Origin: Amblyornis subalaris
Taxonomy: Eukaryota > Chordata > Aves > Passeriformes > Ptilonorhynchidae
Assembly: GCA_018881555.1 (NCBI GenBank)
Contig: JACAXG010000052.1
Span: 682,001-746,000, forward strand
DNA length: 64,000 bases
Direction of reading: 5' to 3'
Shown: positions 49,086 to 61,788 of the stretch, in pieces
How the letters are laid out: the number at the start of each line of letters is the position of its first letter
Position numbering within the stretch: the first letter of the stretch is position 1
The notes under the pieces: model-generated
Told to the model about the DNA's origin: nothing
What the model saw: only the letters and a program-made list of their open reading frames with translations
Database searches by the model: none
Made by a program: the position numbers and the translations under genes

Positions 49086-49721
49086 TGTCATGGTTTGGAC
49101 AAACTTAGGAGGAAGACTCGAAGAGTCTCCTCTGGAAAAGATAGAGTTCTAAAATTCCCTTCCCACCCACCTTAAGATTTTCTCAGAGGAAAGTGAAGAA
49201 AACTGTTTATTTAACAAAACCAGCTGCTGGGGGGGGAGGTGTGCATGCAGGCACCAGGGGAAGGGAAGGAAAATAAAGAATGAATAATGCTAGATAATAA
49301 AGCTCTCGTGATGAAGACAACCTGGATGAATTCAGAGTCCTTTGTTTCCTGGGTGTAGTTTTCTGTTCTGTCTCCTGAAAGCTGCTAGAGTAAGCCTCCT
49401 CCGTGCCTAGGATGGTGCAGGCCTTTCTCTGGCCCCAGGGTGTAGGCCCCAGAGTTCAGTGGTCTGTTGTAAAGTTCCAAAGGAAGAAGGAGAAAAAAAA
49501 CCACTATCCCAGGAAAAAACTGTCTTCTTTCCTTGCCTCAGGCAGAGGAGGGAAAAAGCCAAGAGTAAGTTTTAACTCCCTCTGATATCCCTCAGATGAG
49601 TAAAAGCAGGGTGAAAGCTCACAGGGAAAAAAGGTAAAAAAAAGGTAAAAAAAACCCTGTTCCCTTTGCATTCAACTGCAGAAAAGTGGCCGATGAGAGT
49701 TCTCTCCTGAGAACCATGACA
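49086..49721 (-). mobile_element. Solo LTR-like element of an endogenous retrovirus
   Basis: A 636-bp block begins TGTCATGGTT and ends AACCATGACA, exact 10-bp inverted terminal repeats with the TG...CA ends of retroviral LTRs. Read on the minus strand, AATAAA (plus positions 49206-49211) sits 120 bp before the 3' end, as in a U3-R-U5 arrangement. Composition differs from the flanks. No internal retroviral coding sequence flanks it, so it is a solo LTR. I cannot find a clear target-site duplication. The alternative is a nonautonomous DNA transposon. Confidence 0.7.
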
Positions 49722-52075
49722 ACAACTAGCGATAAAACCTGGAATGTAAATACCTTCGAAGAAAATCAAAACGCAGCGCCTGGCTTCTTGAGCTAGCTTA
49801 ATGACACAGGGTTAATATTTTGCATTAAGCAGGTGATTGGGATATACAGCATCCTAAAGTCACCCCAAGACAGGCACATTGACTTCAACCAGCAATAGCG
49901 TTATGAACTCTGATGACTGGAGGCAAAAAATTATTTCCAAACTACTTGTGTAAAAAATAAACCAAATCCAGTTGAAACCAAAACAAATCCCTGCGCCCCA
50001 CCCCCAGAAGAGTGAAAATAAATGAACTGATTTATGGCAGATGTCTGCCCCTTCACGGAAGTCGCGTTCCTCTCCCCTCGCCATGCTGCATCCCTATCAC
50101 TGAGTGGCACTGTGTTAAAGGGGATCCACAGGCACACCACAAGTACATGCTTGCAAAGCCCAAAATCCTAAAATGGCTGCATGCCAATGTCATCTTTCCC
50201 TGACTCCACAGAAAAATACTGACCTATTGATGTAAGAAGTTTCCCACATCTCCACCTCTTGAGATCAAAAGTAGTTAGAAGAAACTGGCAATGAAGCACA
50301 GTGACTTTGCAAATGGATTCATGCTTACTTTTCCCTCTAGGACCTTCCGTATAACTCAGTCTAAGTTTTAATACAGAGATATGTGTTTTGAAGAAGTATC
50401 CAGATCAACCCCTAGGTTTCCACATTCCTATAGTAGCTGATCTTTCACAAGAAATTCTGGAAGTTGTGTTACCAAGAACTGAAAAGGTGGAATCATTGGA
50501 AGTAACTGCAACATGTACTGGCCTCAGTGGGACTGTATTTTAGGATAGGATCCCTAGCTACTCAGGTAGGATGAGCCAGGCAGACTCAATAGGGACCTAC
50601 ATAATCTGTGTAGCAGTGGCTTCCACAGAAGAGTCTTGTGCCAACCCATGGTAGAAACGGTCTCCTCCAGATTCTGATGAAAACATGTCTTTGGCATACA
50701 GCCACCATTTTCCTGGTAAAGTGTATAGGGATAGGTACAAGCTGAGTGACATACTATGCATTTGGATTTTTTTTTTTTCAGAAAGGCACCTGACCTGATT
50801 GCTTAATAAAGGAGCCCAGTTCTAATTGAGATATCCTTGAATTCTCCACAATTTCTCATTTGATCACTATCTCTATGCCCTTTCTTGAAACCTCTTTGGC
50901 TTGTGTCATAGCTCAAAGGAAGAGGCACTTCTGTTATACAGTTCAGTGTAAGCAAGTTGGAGTAACATCCATCTGCAGCACCGGATACCAGAATCAGTGG
51001 ATACAGTGCCTTCAGTGAGGAATTTTGCCAGGCAGAGAGGAACAGGGAAGCAGAAAGGAGAAGGAAGGAACTGGGATCCCACCGTTGTGTCTGGGCCATT
51101 GATGAATCATGAGCAGGAATCTCAGGCACGTCACCTGCAGCATCACACATGCTTTACAAAGACCAGCGTCGGGGTAGACCTGTCCAAAACACATTGCAAT
51201 AGACACTATCTCTAGTGTCATCAATTACTCCTTTACTCTTAAAAAACATAAGAGGATTGATATTACCTAATTTAACTCCATTGAAAGAGAGTGAGATGAG
51301 GTCAGGTGTCCCTTGTCTCTGACACTGTTGTGATGAGTGCAATGAGAACACAACACAATTTCACTGTCCATTCACCATGGTCCTCGACTACTGGTCCTCA
51401 TAAGAGAGCTTGTGGTGCCTCATGCTTTAAAAAATTACTTGCTTGTGACAATTTGCTATAATTTTTTAACTTTTCCTATCCATAGCTTCAGTAAGATAGG
51501 AAAAACTTCAAATTAAGCTTTGTGAATAAAACATTAAAATTTAAAAGCAACACAAGTCAAGCACTGCTGAGACCTGAAACAGTGCACACAAGAGAAAATT
51601 GATGCTCTCTCTTTGCAAGTGAAAGTGCCAGTNGGCTAAACATGTGTGCATGGAGGAGAGAGGGATGGAGGGACTAACCCTGACGTGGATAACAGGGGCT
51701 TAATAGTCACCTCTTCCACTCTCATCTCCTGCAATGCTTTTTTGCCTTTCCCTGTCCAATCCGGCTCTCACAGGAAGAATGCATTCGAAGATCTCCCTAA
51801 CAGTTTCAATGACTCCAATGGCTATCCAGCACAAATTCCCACAGGTGCTATTTGTCTCCACACTCACTTCAGGGAAGGGAAATAGGGAAAATCCTTTTTC
51901 CGGAAATGATGCTGTCTTGTCCATCTGACTAAGAGGACATTGGAAAACTGCGTCATGCATTCCGCCTCTCTGACAGAAAGGCGTCCTGAGCCCCCAGAGA
52001 CCCCAAGTGCTACAGCTTGGGATGGGAGAGAGAAAAAACTGTCTAGAAACCTTAATTTATATATCCATAGATGAG
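49722..52075. other. Intergenic sequence with overlapping short ORFs
   Basis: Raised GC near 50.8-51.2 and 51.6-52.0 kb, with open frames on both strands (for example 50803-51150 minus, 51646-51885 plus, 51700-51960 minus). Simultaneous openness on both strands argues against coding. Nothing is recognised; an old mobile element is possible. Confidence 0.4.
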
Positions 52076-52165
52076 GTTCTTTTGGTTTTTTTCTGTTGTT
52101 TGTTGGTGGTTTTTTTGTTTGTTTGTTTTGGGTTTTTTTTGGTAGGGAGGGTTTAGGGCGTGTTT
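52076..52165 (+). repeat. G/T-rich low-complexity tract with G-quadruplex-type motif
   Basis: Nearly pure G and T. Within it, GGG runs at 52130, 52145, 52149 and 52156 have loops of 12, 1 and 4 nt, including a GGGTTTAGGG segment. The long first loop makes this weaker than the 29.5 kb tract. Confidence 0.75.
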
Positions 52166-55100
52166 TTTTCAGATTTACATTTAATTTTTACACTGAAGTT
52201 TTGGAATGGGCTGAGAACCACAAAGCTGACAGTACTAAGGTAGTCTTGCAAACACTTTGGGGCAAAAAAACCCATAAAATATAAAAATATCTAGTTAATT
52301 TCCAGAATTCTTAATTTATTACAATCTTATTGATATTTTTCAAACAGCTCAAACTCTCAGCCTTTCAGATCAACAAGAGACAAATGCAATTATTTTCTCT
52401 GGAATAAAATGCTATAATTCATCTGGTTTCCGAAGGATTTGAAACTCACAGAATAATGCTGTGTGATCACCTGTGTAGGTCCATATTGTCAAAAATATAT
52501 ACATGTGTGTATACTCCACATGATAATAGCTACAAATATGTTATCCATTTTTAACTCCATTTTGTTACATTTTTACAAGTGTTGTAGAATTAAGTGGTTC
52601 TAGAAATCGGCAGGAGTTCTATTCCTGCCCCGGAGGAGAGAAAGGCTGCAATGCAGGTACTAACACTACAGGCAATCCACATGGGAACTGAGCCCGAAGA
52701 TGTAAATTCTTAANAAATGAGGTATCATCTACTCTTCTGGTGGAAAAACTATCATGTTTTGGAACTACCAGAAAAGCAGTTGATTAGTTCTTTGAGAAAC
52801 GAGTCTCTGCTCTAAGGCATCTTGAGACCATTTTGTCTTTCCTGGACATGGCCCTCTTTCCCATCCAGAATCCTGAATGTCACTTGGGTTTGTCTTCCTT
52901 TTTGAGCTAGCAACATGCCCTTTATCATAGGAAAAAAATAATCCCATTAGCAATGCTGAAGGGTTCACTTCTTCCGTATTCCCCTAAGTCCCTGTCCTTT
53001 ATGCTAGTTCAACTCCCAGATGAACTTCTCCCAGAGCAGGGTTACTAATTTGCTGAATGGTACATCAAAGAATTGTAGTTCCTGGTGAAGTTCTAGGTTG
53101 GAGCTCTGCCTCCTACTTCAATTCCCCCTTTGTCCATAGCATTGGTTTAAGCGTGCTTTCTTGACAGCAATCTTTCCACACTGTGCATGTGCATGAACAC
53201 CACAACTAAAACATTGACTCTATTTCCCTGCGGCCACACCTCAGCAGAAAGCATCTGGTGCTTCAGACCAGGGAGTCCTTGAGTGCAGAAAGGAGCCTCA
53301 TGGTACTGAAATAAATAGTTTATTTGGAGGATAAGGGGCAGCTTGACCACAGATCTCTGTCTGAATGGTTTCCACACCTGTCTTGAGAGAGAAATTTTCT
53401 TCCCTTGTATTTCTGACATTTCTGTGAATCCCTTTACTTCACTTGCTATTCTCACCTTCCAACAGTTGACATTTTCTCTTCCATTCACTTCCCTACTTAA
53501 CAAGTCTCTCTCCCTCCCTTTTGCCATCTAAGNATATACTGCCACTTGGCAAACTGCTTGACATCAAAGCTGTGTGTGTGACTTGGGGAGGTCTGATTTC
53601 TGGCTCCGTTCGGCCAGCACGGACCGTTCAATATTCTTCAGATACCAAGCTGGCTCACTTTTCTGCATGGAGCTGGCAAAGAAATGTTCCCTCCCTCTCC
53701 TCTTCATTTTATGTGCACATTAAAAGTATCCATGACCAAATCAAAAATTGTGCAGCTGTTTCAATAGCTGCAAAACTGCTTAGAACAGAGAGCCCAGAGT
53801 ATAGAGAAAGAGACCTTTGTGAATTGAACACTCTCTGAACTAACTTGTTTGTGAAAACCCATGTATAATTAAAGCCTCTCTTGTTAGTGAANGGAGCCAT
53901 ACTTAAATACACACAATGTATATCTTTATTTCCAGCTCAAATTTTTTTATGGGACATTTTCCAGCAATGCGTATTATGTGGCTTTGGCAACTGCAGTGCA
54001 TCATCATCATCATCATTCAAACACTGGAGCTCCCTGCTTCATTATGAGCATCTTTCCCCTAAAATACTTTTTGATGGACTACAGTATAGGCAGTCTAGAC
54101 CTGAACTGCATAATAAATAGATGCTATGATTCCTCTAATGGCAAGGTCCTTTCTCCCACTCCAAATGGAGATGTAATTCAGATGCACGCTATCTCACCCT
54201 TTGCATGCTGAGAGACAAAATAAACAGCAGCATTCATTTGTCTGTTTCCATTTCCCTTACCAAAAAGTCAACTTCCAAACAAAATGTTTACCAAAACATT
54301 TCCCTGAACAATCTGAATAATATTTTAATGGACCACTTACTTAGTTAGTATCTAATTAAATTTTGCATCACGAAGAGCATAGTCAAGTCACTGTGGTATT
54401 GTGAATAAGGTTTCAATAAAAAATACAGAATAAAAGAAATCTGCAAAATAACCACCATTAAACTAATGACTAAAAATTCAGCAGNTATAATAAAATCCAC
54501 CAGAGAACAAATAAACTGCAAACAACCGTATTACCAAACAATATTAGTCAGGTTTCATCTTGTTCCCTCATGCATCCCGGCACAGAACAGGAAAAAAAAG
54601 AAATACTCAGAGGAGGAGGTTTTGATGGAAGGGCCAAACACACATAAGCAGGGAAATGCAGTAAACACTAACAGCTGCATGGCTTAAGGTACAAAATAGT
54701 ATAAAATCTCTTAATTAAAAAATGAATTAATTCTTGTGAGTGTATTTCTCTTGACAGAACACATTTTCACTTCTGCGAAATGCCGTTGTTAACACATTTA
54801 AAAAATAAACTCACTTATTTTGACCATTATACCTGTAATGCAAGGGCATAATATTAAGAATCAGCAAGCAAGCAATCAGTCTTCCTCTTTCACTTGAACT
54901 TGGGCTTATCACACCCCACCTGGATCCTATAAATATTTTCCTAAAGGTTGCTTGGTTTCTGCACTGCTTCACAACCCAATTCAGCAATAGACATCCATAA
55001 TACTAAGCTTGAGCTGCTCCACAGAAATCGATCCTCACGTGCCTAAGTGCTTTGCTGTGAGGGGGACTGCTATAAGACCATTGCCCTGTCAGTCCACGTA

Positions 55101-58100
55101 GAGTGATTTCCCTGCTGTGCAGTATAACTCTGTAAATGTAATCTGTTCAGTATACCAAATAAATACCTCCATTGGAACATTCACCTAGGGCTTATTTGTG
55201 ACTCGTGTGAATGTTATTTATTAGAAAATTTAAACATTATTGCAGCCAATTAGAAAAGCACTTTTTATTACTTGCAGCCTTTGCTGCTGCCAGTGCCCAC
55301 GTCCTCCCCCTCGACACCACCATTATATACTGGCTCACTTAAAAGGCACAGCCAGCAAGTGTGGCCAGCTCTGCAAGGGGCTCCTGTAACCTGAGCTCCG
55401 GGTGTGCTGGTGGGCTGATTTCAGCTGTACTGCCAGTCCTTAAAATTGACCAGGCATGAGCACAAGTATTTTCAGGATCCAAATTTCTACAGATTCATAG
55501 ATTAGGGGTTCCAGCAGGGTAGGAGAGGGGTTTACTCCTCTGAGCTGTAGTTCCACGAATATATTTCTGAAAGAGTAACATCCTGTGCTCCATTCCTCCA
55601 CTTTTTGAGACGCTTTCCAATCCACTTCCTCTTGGCCCCTGTTTGGGAAAAATACAAAGTACAGATATCAGAAACCTGCCCATGTATATTGGTTTGCTGA
55701 AGGTAAAGCAGTACTTGCGGGTAAAGCAGTGTTTCTTGAAGAATTTCAGTTTTATTGCTATTTGTCTCAGCTTTCTTTAAATGTCTGCTCATTGAAGAGG
55801 TAGGGGGAGCTGCCAGTTTGTGAATACTCTGTTACAAAGTCCCATAAAGAACTGCAGATCGATTCTACAATTTAAATACACAGAACATATATTTTCTTTT
55901 GCATAGACGCCCTTAGATGTATACACAAAAAGTGGGTTTACATGGTGGATTTCTTAGAAATCTTTTCAAAATCAAGTAATTTGGATGAACGTTNGACCTA
56001 AAGAAGGTTATTTTCTCTCCATATGCATTTTCATGCATATTTATAGTCTCCTCTGAAAGGTATTTTGATAGCAAAATGTAGACAGCTTTGACTCCAGCTA
56101 TCAACCCACAAAATCAAAAGTAATTATGTGGTCAAATTGTGTATATTTGTATCCTGGACTCTACCTGCAGAACTTGTAGAAACAAAGTATTAAAAACAGC
56201 CTGCTTAACACAGACACTTAACTTTGCCTGAAACCATAGTATGAATGACTTCATCCTACAGCCATAGTGGCTTCATTTCTCAATAACGCCAGTGGAAGGG
56301 GGAGATGCTTTCTAAGGATCCCAAAGGAAAGAATCTCAAATTTATCTAAATTTGGACATAATTGCCTGCTTTTTGAGACCTTGGAATACACCCACTGCTT
56401 TCCACTGAGGAAACAGTGCACCTAACTATTCTGGCAGACTGGGAACTGCTACATGATTTAAGAGGACTGCTTTCTCTGCACCTGATAATTAAGTCAAGGC
56501 TAGGTGAATTCTGCCTCAAGACCTGAGTTAGGTGCTGAGCAGTTTGTTCCTGTTTGTTTTTGAAGTCTCTGTGCCTGGTACTGACCAAGGAGTCAAATTT
56601 AGTTTAGGGAGGTAGAAAGTAGGAAAAGGATTGCTGTGGATGTACTTAAACTGATCGTATCTGTTTGTTTGCAAGTGTAAATATGTACATTAATTTGTTG
56701 TTCATTAACAATTCTGCTTGATAATACAGAACAGAATATACTGTATATAAGGGAAAGACATTTGAAATAAAAATGTTTTCAATTGGTGAAAAACTTAACA
56801 GAAAAAAGAAAATAAGCCTAGCTGAAAGTTTACAAATAAATGCCATAAAAGACATGCAATAGAAATATATACATATAGGTACACATATTTATATAAGAGA
56901 ATAGAATGGATGGATGCTCATCAGTCCTAAATTCTGAATTAATACTGCCTTTAATTATTTTTCATGTGTTTTTTTTTAAAGGAGATTTGTTTGAATTTAA
57001 CTGAGAGCTTTTCAACTGAATTTCCTGATTTTATTTCCTGTGAAACATACAGTACTAATTTGAATCACAATGGTGTTATTTTTGTTACAATATGTCTACA
57101 CACCTCTAAAACCACTCCCCAGCAGTGCTGAGCAAGGGCAGAGGCAATGTTATAAAACTTTGTATATAATTTTTTATTAATTATTTGTCAGAAGTGTAGG
57201 TCTCATTCTTCAAGTATTTTCCTGACCGGTTACCTTGCAGTAAACAAGGGTGAAGAAAGAGAGGAGAGCTGGTAAACTTCAGTAGGAGATATCAGCAGAA
57301 AAGGTGTACCTGCTTTACTTAGTAACCTGACATTTAGGACCTGCCAGGATATAAGAGCCCTAGGTTCAACTTACTCTTCTGTGCGGCAGTATTTGACTGT
57401 CAGTCTCCCATTGCCCCAGGGTCTGTCTTGCCAGTGCAATTGTACCAGGTTCTTAATTTCTCTTTAGCTGCTTTTTTCTTCTCTATAATTATTAAATATT
57501 AATGGGAGAAGGAGCTGGTGTCCAGATCTCTCACACTCTGGATGTGTGCCCTAATCAATAGGTTACCACAAAAAAGGACAAAGACTCTTTCTCTGCAAAC
57601 GTATCTTTTCATGTCCTTGTTTTTCTCCTAAGCTCCTAAAATCAAGGTATTTTATTGTATTCAGCATAAAATCGAGTTCTTACACTTTTCTTTAATGGGA
57701 AACTTAAATTAAGCCTCAAACTTAATTTAATGCAAACTTTTATTCCTGTCACCACAAAGAACTTCACCTTCCCTCATCCCTCAAATCAGGGTCAGCTGTA
57801 GAGAGTAGATGCAAACAGAATGGGAAATAAGGGGCAGCAACATAAATGAAGCAGCCGTGAACAGAGCTCCTGCCCAGACTAATGTCTGCATGTATGATAT
57901 TTCCTAATTAAAAAGTACAGTTTCTATCACCTCCGCCACTCACAGTAAGAGAAATGTAACATTGCCATTGGCTAATGGGAACTGACAGGAAAAGGGGTTG
58001 CTGTCGCCATCACAAGAGTGAGGCATCCTTTGAGGAGCTCTACAAAACAGCCTCAGTTGAATACTCCTCTCAAGTAAACTCTGCTCCTGGGTGAAGCAGG

Positions 58101-58881
58101 CTGGAATATATCCCCATGTCAACATGGCTGTTCCACTTTAATAAAAAACCATTTACCCTTTAGGCCAAAATCAAGCAAAAATCATATCTGCCACATATCA
58201 ACCAGGTGGAAAGAGTCCTGGGTAACAGTAGAAGAAAGAGCCAGAACTGCCACCAAACAAGATTTGCCGTTAGCATGTTAGATTTTTCATATACATGTAT
58301 AACTCTTAGATCAGTGATTATCTCTGGGTCATTTACTTATTTGCTGCTCCACCCTTCTTATGTCTTCATGTATTCAGATGGAGAATTTTTCCATGAGGTA
58401 TGCCCTTGAGCATATCACCCATCTTTGCTGGATGGTAATCTGCAAATTTCCTCCCCCACCAGCATAAAAAAAAAAGAGAAAAAGAGACTGCAAAGACATA
58501 GTAATAATTACAATATGGACTGTGGAATTCCAGTCTCCTAGAAAATCTGAAATTGTCCAAAACAGGTGAAAGGCAACAAGAAGATGTCTTTAACAGAAAT
58601 AACTCTCCTAGTGCAACCACCATCAGAGAATTGTCTCTAATTATCTGTTTGAGATATAAGCTGTTAAGAGGAGGTAGTCTGATATTCCAAAAGAGTTTCA
58701 AAGTTCTTATTACAACCTCATGAACCCACATGGAGTAAATATCACTTTGTGGACTATCTGATTGCATGTATTTTGCTTAGGAGAAAAAGAAGGCACAGAA
58801 GAAGATAAAGCAATGTGGAGGAAGAAACCATTTTGGTAGAGCATGTATTGAGCCAGCAGATGCTGGGATGCTGCAAGTAAT
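52166..58881. other. Intergenic sequence, mostly AT-rich
   Basis: No gene supported. A (CAT)6 microsatellite lies at 53999-54016. The 126-codon minus frame at 53147-53527 and the 133-codon minus frame at 58366-58767 have no family resemblance. The AT-rich part near 55190-55300 has TTTATTA and CAATTAG motifs of homeodomain type but nothing firmer. Confidence 0.5.
53999..54016 (+). repeat. (CAT)6 microsatellite
   Basis: Six exact CAT units. Confidence 0.92.
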
Positions 58882-59201
58882 TATAGAATCACAGACTGAA
58901 CTAGGTTGGAAAAGACCTTTGAGATAATGAAGTCCAACCTATGACCTACCATCTCCTCATCAACTAAACCATGGCACTGAGTGCCACATCCTTTCTTTTT
59001 TTAAACACATCTAGGGATGGTGATTCCACCACCTCCCTGGGCAGTCGATTCCAGTGCCCAATCACCCTTTCAGTGAAGAATTTTTTCCTGATGTCTAACC
59101 TAAACTTCCCCTGGTGCAGCTTAAGGCTGTGTCCTTTCGTTCTGTCAGTGGTTGCCTGGGAGAAGAGACCAACCCCCACCCNGCTACAACCTCCTTTCAG
59201 G
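58882..59201 (-). mobile_element. CR1 LINE 3' end fragment
   Basis: Minus-strand CR1: atagaatcacagactgaact, aggttggaaaagacctttga, ggtgattccaccacctccct, gggcagtcgattccagtgcc and cttcccctggtgcagcttaa, up to ctacaacctcctttcagg. It is one of the longer and better-preserved CR1 pieces here. Both open frames across it (58964-59215 minus, 58971-59228 plus) are LINE-derived or shadow. Confidence 0.93.
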
Positions 59202-61131
59202 TGTTTATTGACCATAAACAGAAAGTAAAGATAATAATAAAGATGTAGGAGCTGTTTCTGGGGAAGAAATCAGATGGGATGGCACAGCCAGTAGTGGAAT
59301 AGGGCTGGCAAAAACTTGCAATGTGTTGAAAGCAAGAAGCAAAAGCAGGAATGTTTAAAAGAAAGGTGGAGAAGTAGTCGCGGAGTAACATAAAAAAAGG
59401 GAAACAAACCAGGAAGAGCAGTACAATTTGGGGATTGGGGCAAGAGGGAGAATCCTGGGCATGTAATGACAGAAGTCTTGCAGGGGTGATGGAGAGGAGG
59501 AACTAGAAAGGCTGTGAAGAGGAAAAAGTGCTTTGAAGGCACTGCTATTGCGGGATCACACCTGTAGAAGAGCAGAGCTCTCTGAGACACCAGACTGGGA
59601 AACAGACTTGCAGCAATTTCTCTAGGACCATTATTTTATGCAAGTATGAAACAGTCTTCTCCAGTGTCCTTCCTATTCTTCTGGTCAGGCAGAGGTGAGA
59701 AAGCACCTTTATAAGCATTGGCAATATCGGAAAGTTATTTTCAAACGGAGCATTTTCAAGAGTAACCTGCCATAACTGCCTGACTTTGGAGCTAGTATTA
59801 TCCTTTTATGCCATTTTATAACAAGACAGCTTGCACAGAGCTTTGTTTTCTCCCTTTAATATGTCCACAGTGAAAAGAGAGTTTTGGTGATTTAGTAAGT
59901 CTAAGTTATCATTGGTTTAATTAATATTCACATTGGTCTTACAGTATTCTACCACTGTCTTTAAGAGCCATAATAACGTGGGGATAGCAGAGACCTCAGT
60001 GCGGAAAGAGAAATCCGGTCTTGAGTGTGCTTGTACAGGTCATGCTGAGTGGAGTCAGTCATGGCTTCTCTGCCCTGCTACTCTTGCTGACCAGATGACA
60101 AGTGGCATAAACAGAGGCTGCTTATTCGTGCTGTAATCACACCTTCACTTACTGCACAGGGAGAGACCTAGAGAATCCAGCTTAAAAAATTGCTTCTGCA
60201 GGTCACGGTAACCAAAGTGATGAGCTCGTGTATCAAGGGGAATTATCTACAAAGCAAAATTAAAAAACAAAACCACCCCAAAAAGCGCCCACCATTATAT
60301 AATTAGTAATAAGAGAATGAAATTAGGGAATAATAATATGTTGGACATTTAAAATAAGGCTGAAACAGGCAGTAAAACTTGCTTTAACAAACTACCACCA
60401 TCTGTTCTACATTATGAATTGGCTAGGTTGGGCTCCACTTTGCCTATGACAAATTGGAAACTTATAAAGTAATACTATTATATTCCAACCCAGACTAATA
60501 TTTTTAGACATTGAAAAGAGTTCAAAGCTATTGAGACACAAATAATAGCTTAGAAGCTGAGAATATGCTTGATTTTGGACAGAAACGTGTTTCTTTTGGA
60601 ATGGGTAAAAACTTATAGAGACAATGGTCTTTACAGCAGTTAACAGCGTGCATACCCCAAGAAAAGAAAGGATTTNAAAGAATTTTTATGATTTATTAGT
60701 TACTTTGTGAACACTATAATGAAAATGTATCCAGTGAGATTTTTGAGTCTTATCAATCTTTGTTACAAATTATTAGATTTTTTTAGAATAACATATATCG
60801 TCTCACATAATCTATAATTAAATGAATTCCATTAGTTAAATGAAATTTCATACATAAATTGAATTTGAAAAATTATGAGTCAATTGTAATGAAACAGTTA
60901 TTAATACCCATCATATTAAGTGGTTACAATCACCAGATTCAGGTAACTCAAAAGTGAATCTTTTTAGACATGAGCAGTAACACAATAAAATATTGTCTTC
61001 TCTTGCAATTAACCTGGATGGTAGTACTTTACTAGGCTCAGTCAGCGTAGGATCAACTTGTTTGCCTAGTAATTTCCTTCGCCCACCTCCTTCTGCTCTT
61101 TAAATGTTCTGCTTACAGGGCCACTGGCACA
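59202..61131. other. Intergenic sequence; purine-rich first part
   Basis: The 59.2-59.6 kb part is A/G-rich on the + strand and gives open pyrimidine-coded minus frames that are compositional. The 60.2-60.5 kb part is AT-rich with ATTA cores and an E-box CATCTG at 60399-60404. No gene or repeat family is supported. Confidence 0.5.
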
Positions 61132-61788
61132 TTAAAGACATATTAAGGGCACCTGTGGGGTTTCAGGTTGTTTTTCCCCAGGAAACAGCACAGGTGGGTG
61201 AAAGGAGAAAGAGCCAAAAGGGACGAGTGAGAAAAAATTAGTTTTTTTCAGCCTCCCATTTCTAACAGGACTAGTTTTGCAACATTTTCTCCCAGAATAA
61301 ATAGTATAGTAAAAAATGAAGCCTAGAGGTAGTCTTACATTTTGGCTGATTTTCACTGATGAAGTGTCACAAATGCTTTTTAACTGGCTAATATACTCCC
61401 GATGCTCATTGATGATATTTTGAGATCTAAAAGAACTCTTTAAGGCACTGCTTGTTTCCAAGACCACTGGCTCCCAAGCTGAAGTGTGAGGTGTAATTTT
61501 TGTTGTGATCTCTGAGAAAAATTCAATTTCTAGAGAAGGTCTTGCAACCAGAAATGGAAGATGCAGTTGAACATGCAAGAATAATTGAAATCATGAGGCA
61601 ATGATTTCAGAAACTGCTTCTTTACGCTGCACAGGGTCTCTCACTCGCACCGTCACTATAACTATCTGACAGTGCTCCTCTGTGTTAATTGTACACTCAT
61701 CCTCTATATCTAGGAAAAGTCCTCTAGAAGTTTTCCTCACATACACATTGGGCTGCCTTTCCTGCAGTTCCCATAGTCTCACATTCAC
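61132..61788 (-). pseudogene. Unidentified protein-like ORF remnant
   Basis: One minus-strand frame stays open over 219 codons with a single internal stop (TGA, 61591-61593). Its first part reads VNVRLWELQERQPNVYVRKT and, after the stop, includes LHVQLHLPFLVARPSLEIEF and INEHREYISQLKSIC. Composition is protein-like, with mixed charged and hydrophobic residues. In sense direction the open part starts just after ATATAG and a GTAAGA donor-like site lies at 61338-61333, which would bound a 450-nt, phase-0 exon-like segment (61788-61339). No start codon, poly(A) tract or partner exon is evident. I do not recognise the family. It could be a decayed gene or retrocopy, a single orphan exon, or chance. 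Confidence 0.35.

Noticed and set aside
50803..51150. 115-codon minus frame as a gene
   Set aside because: The opposite strand is also open over part of it and the translation resembles nothing known.
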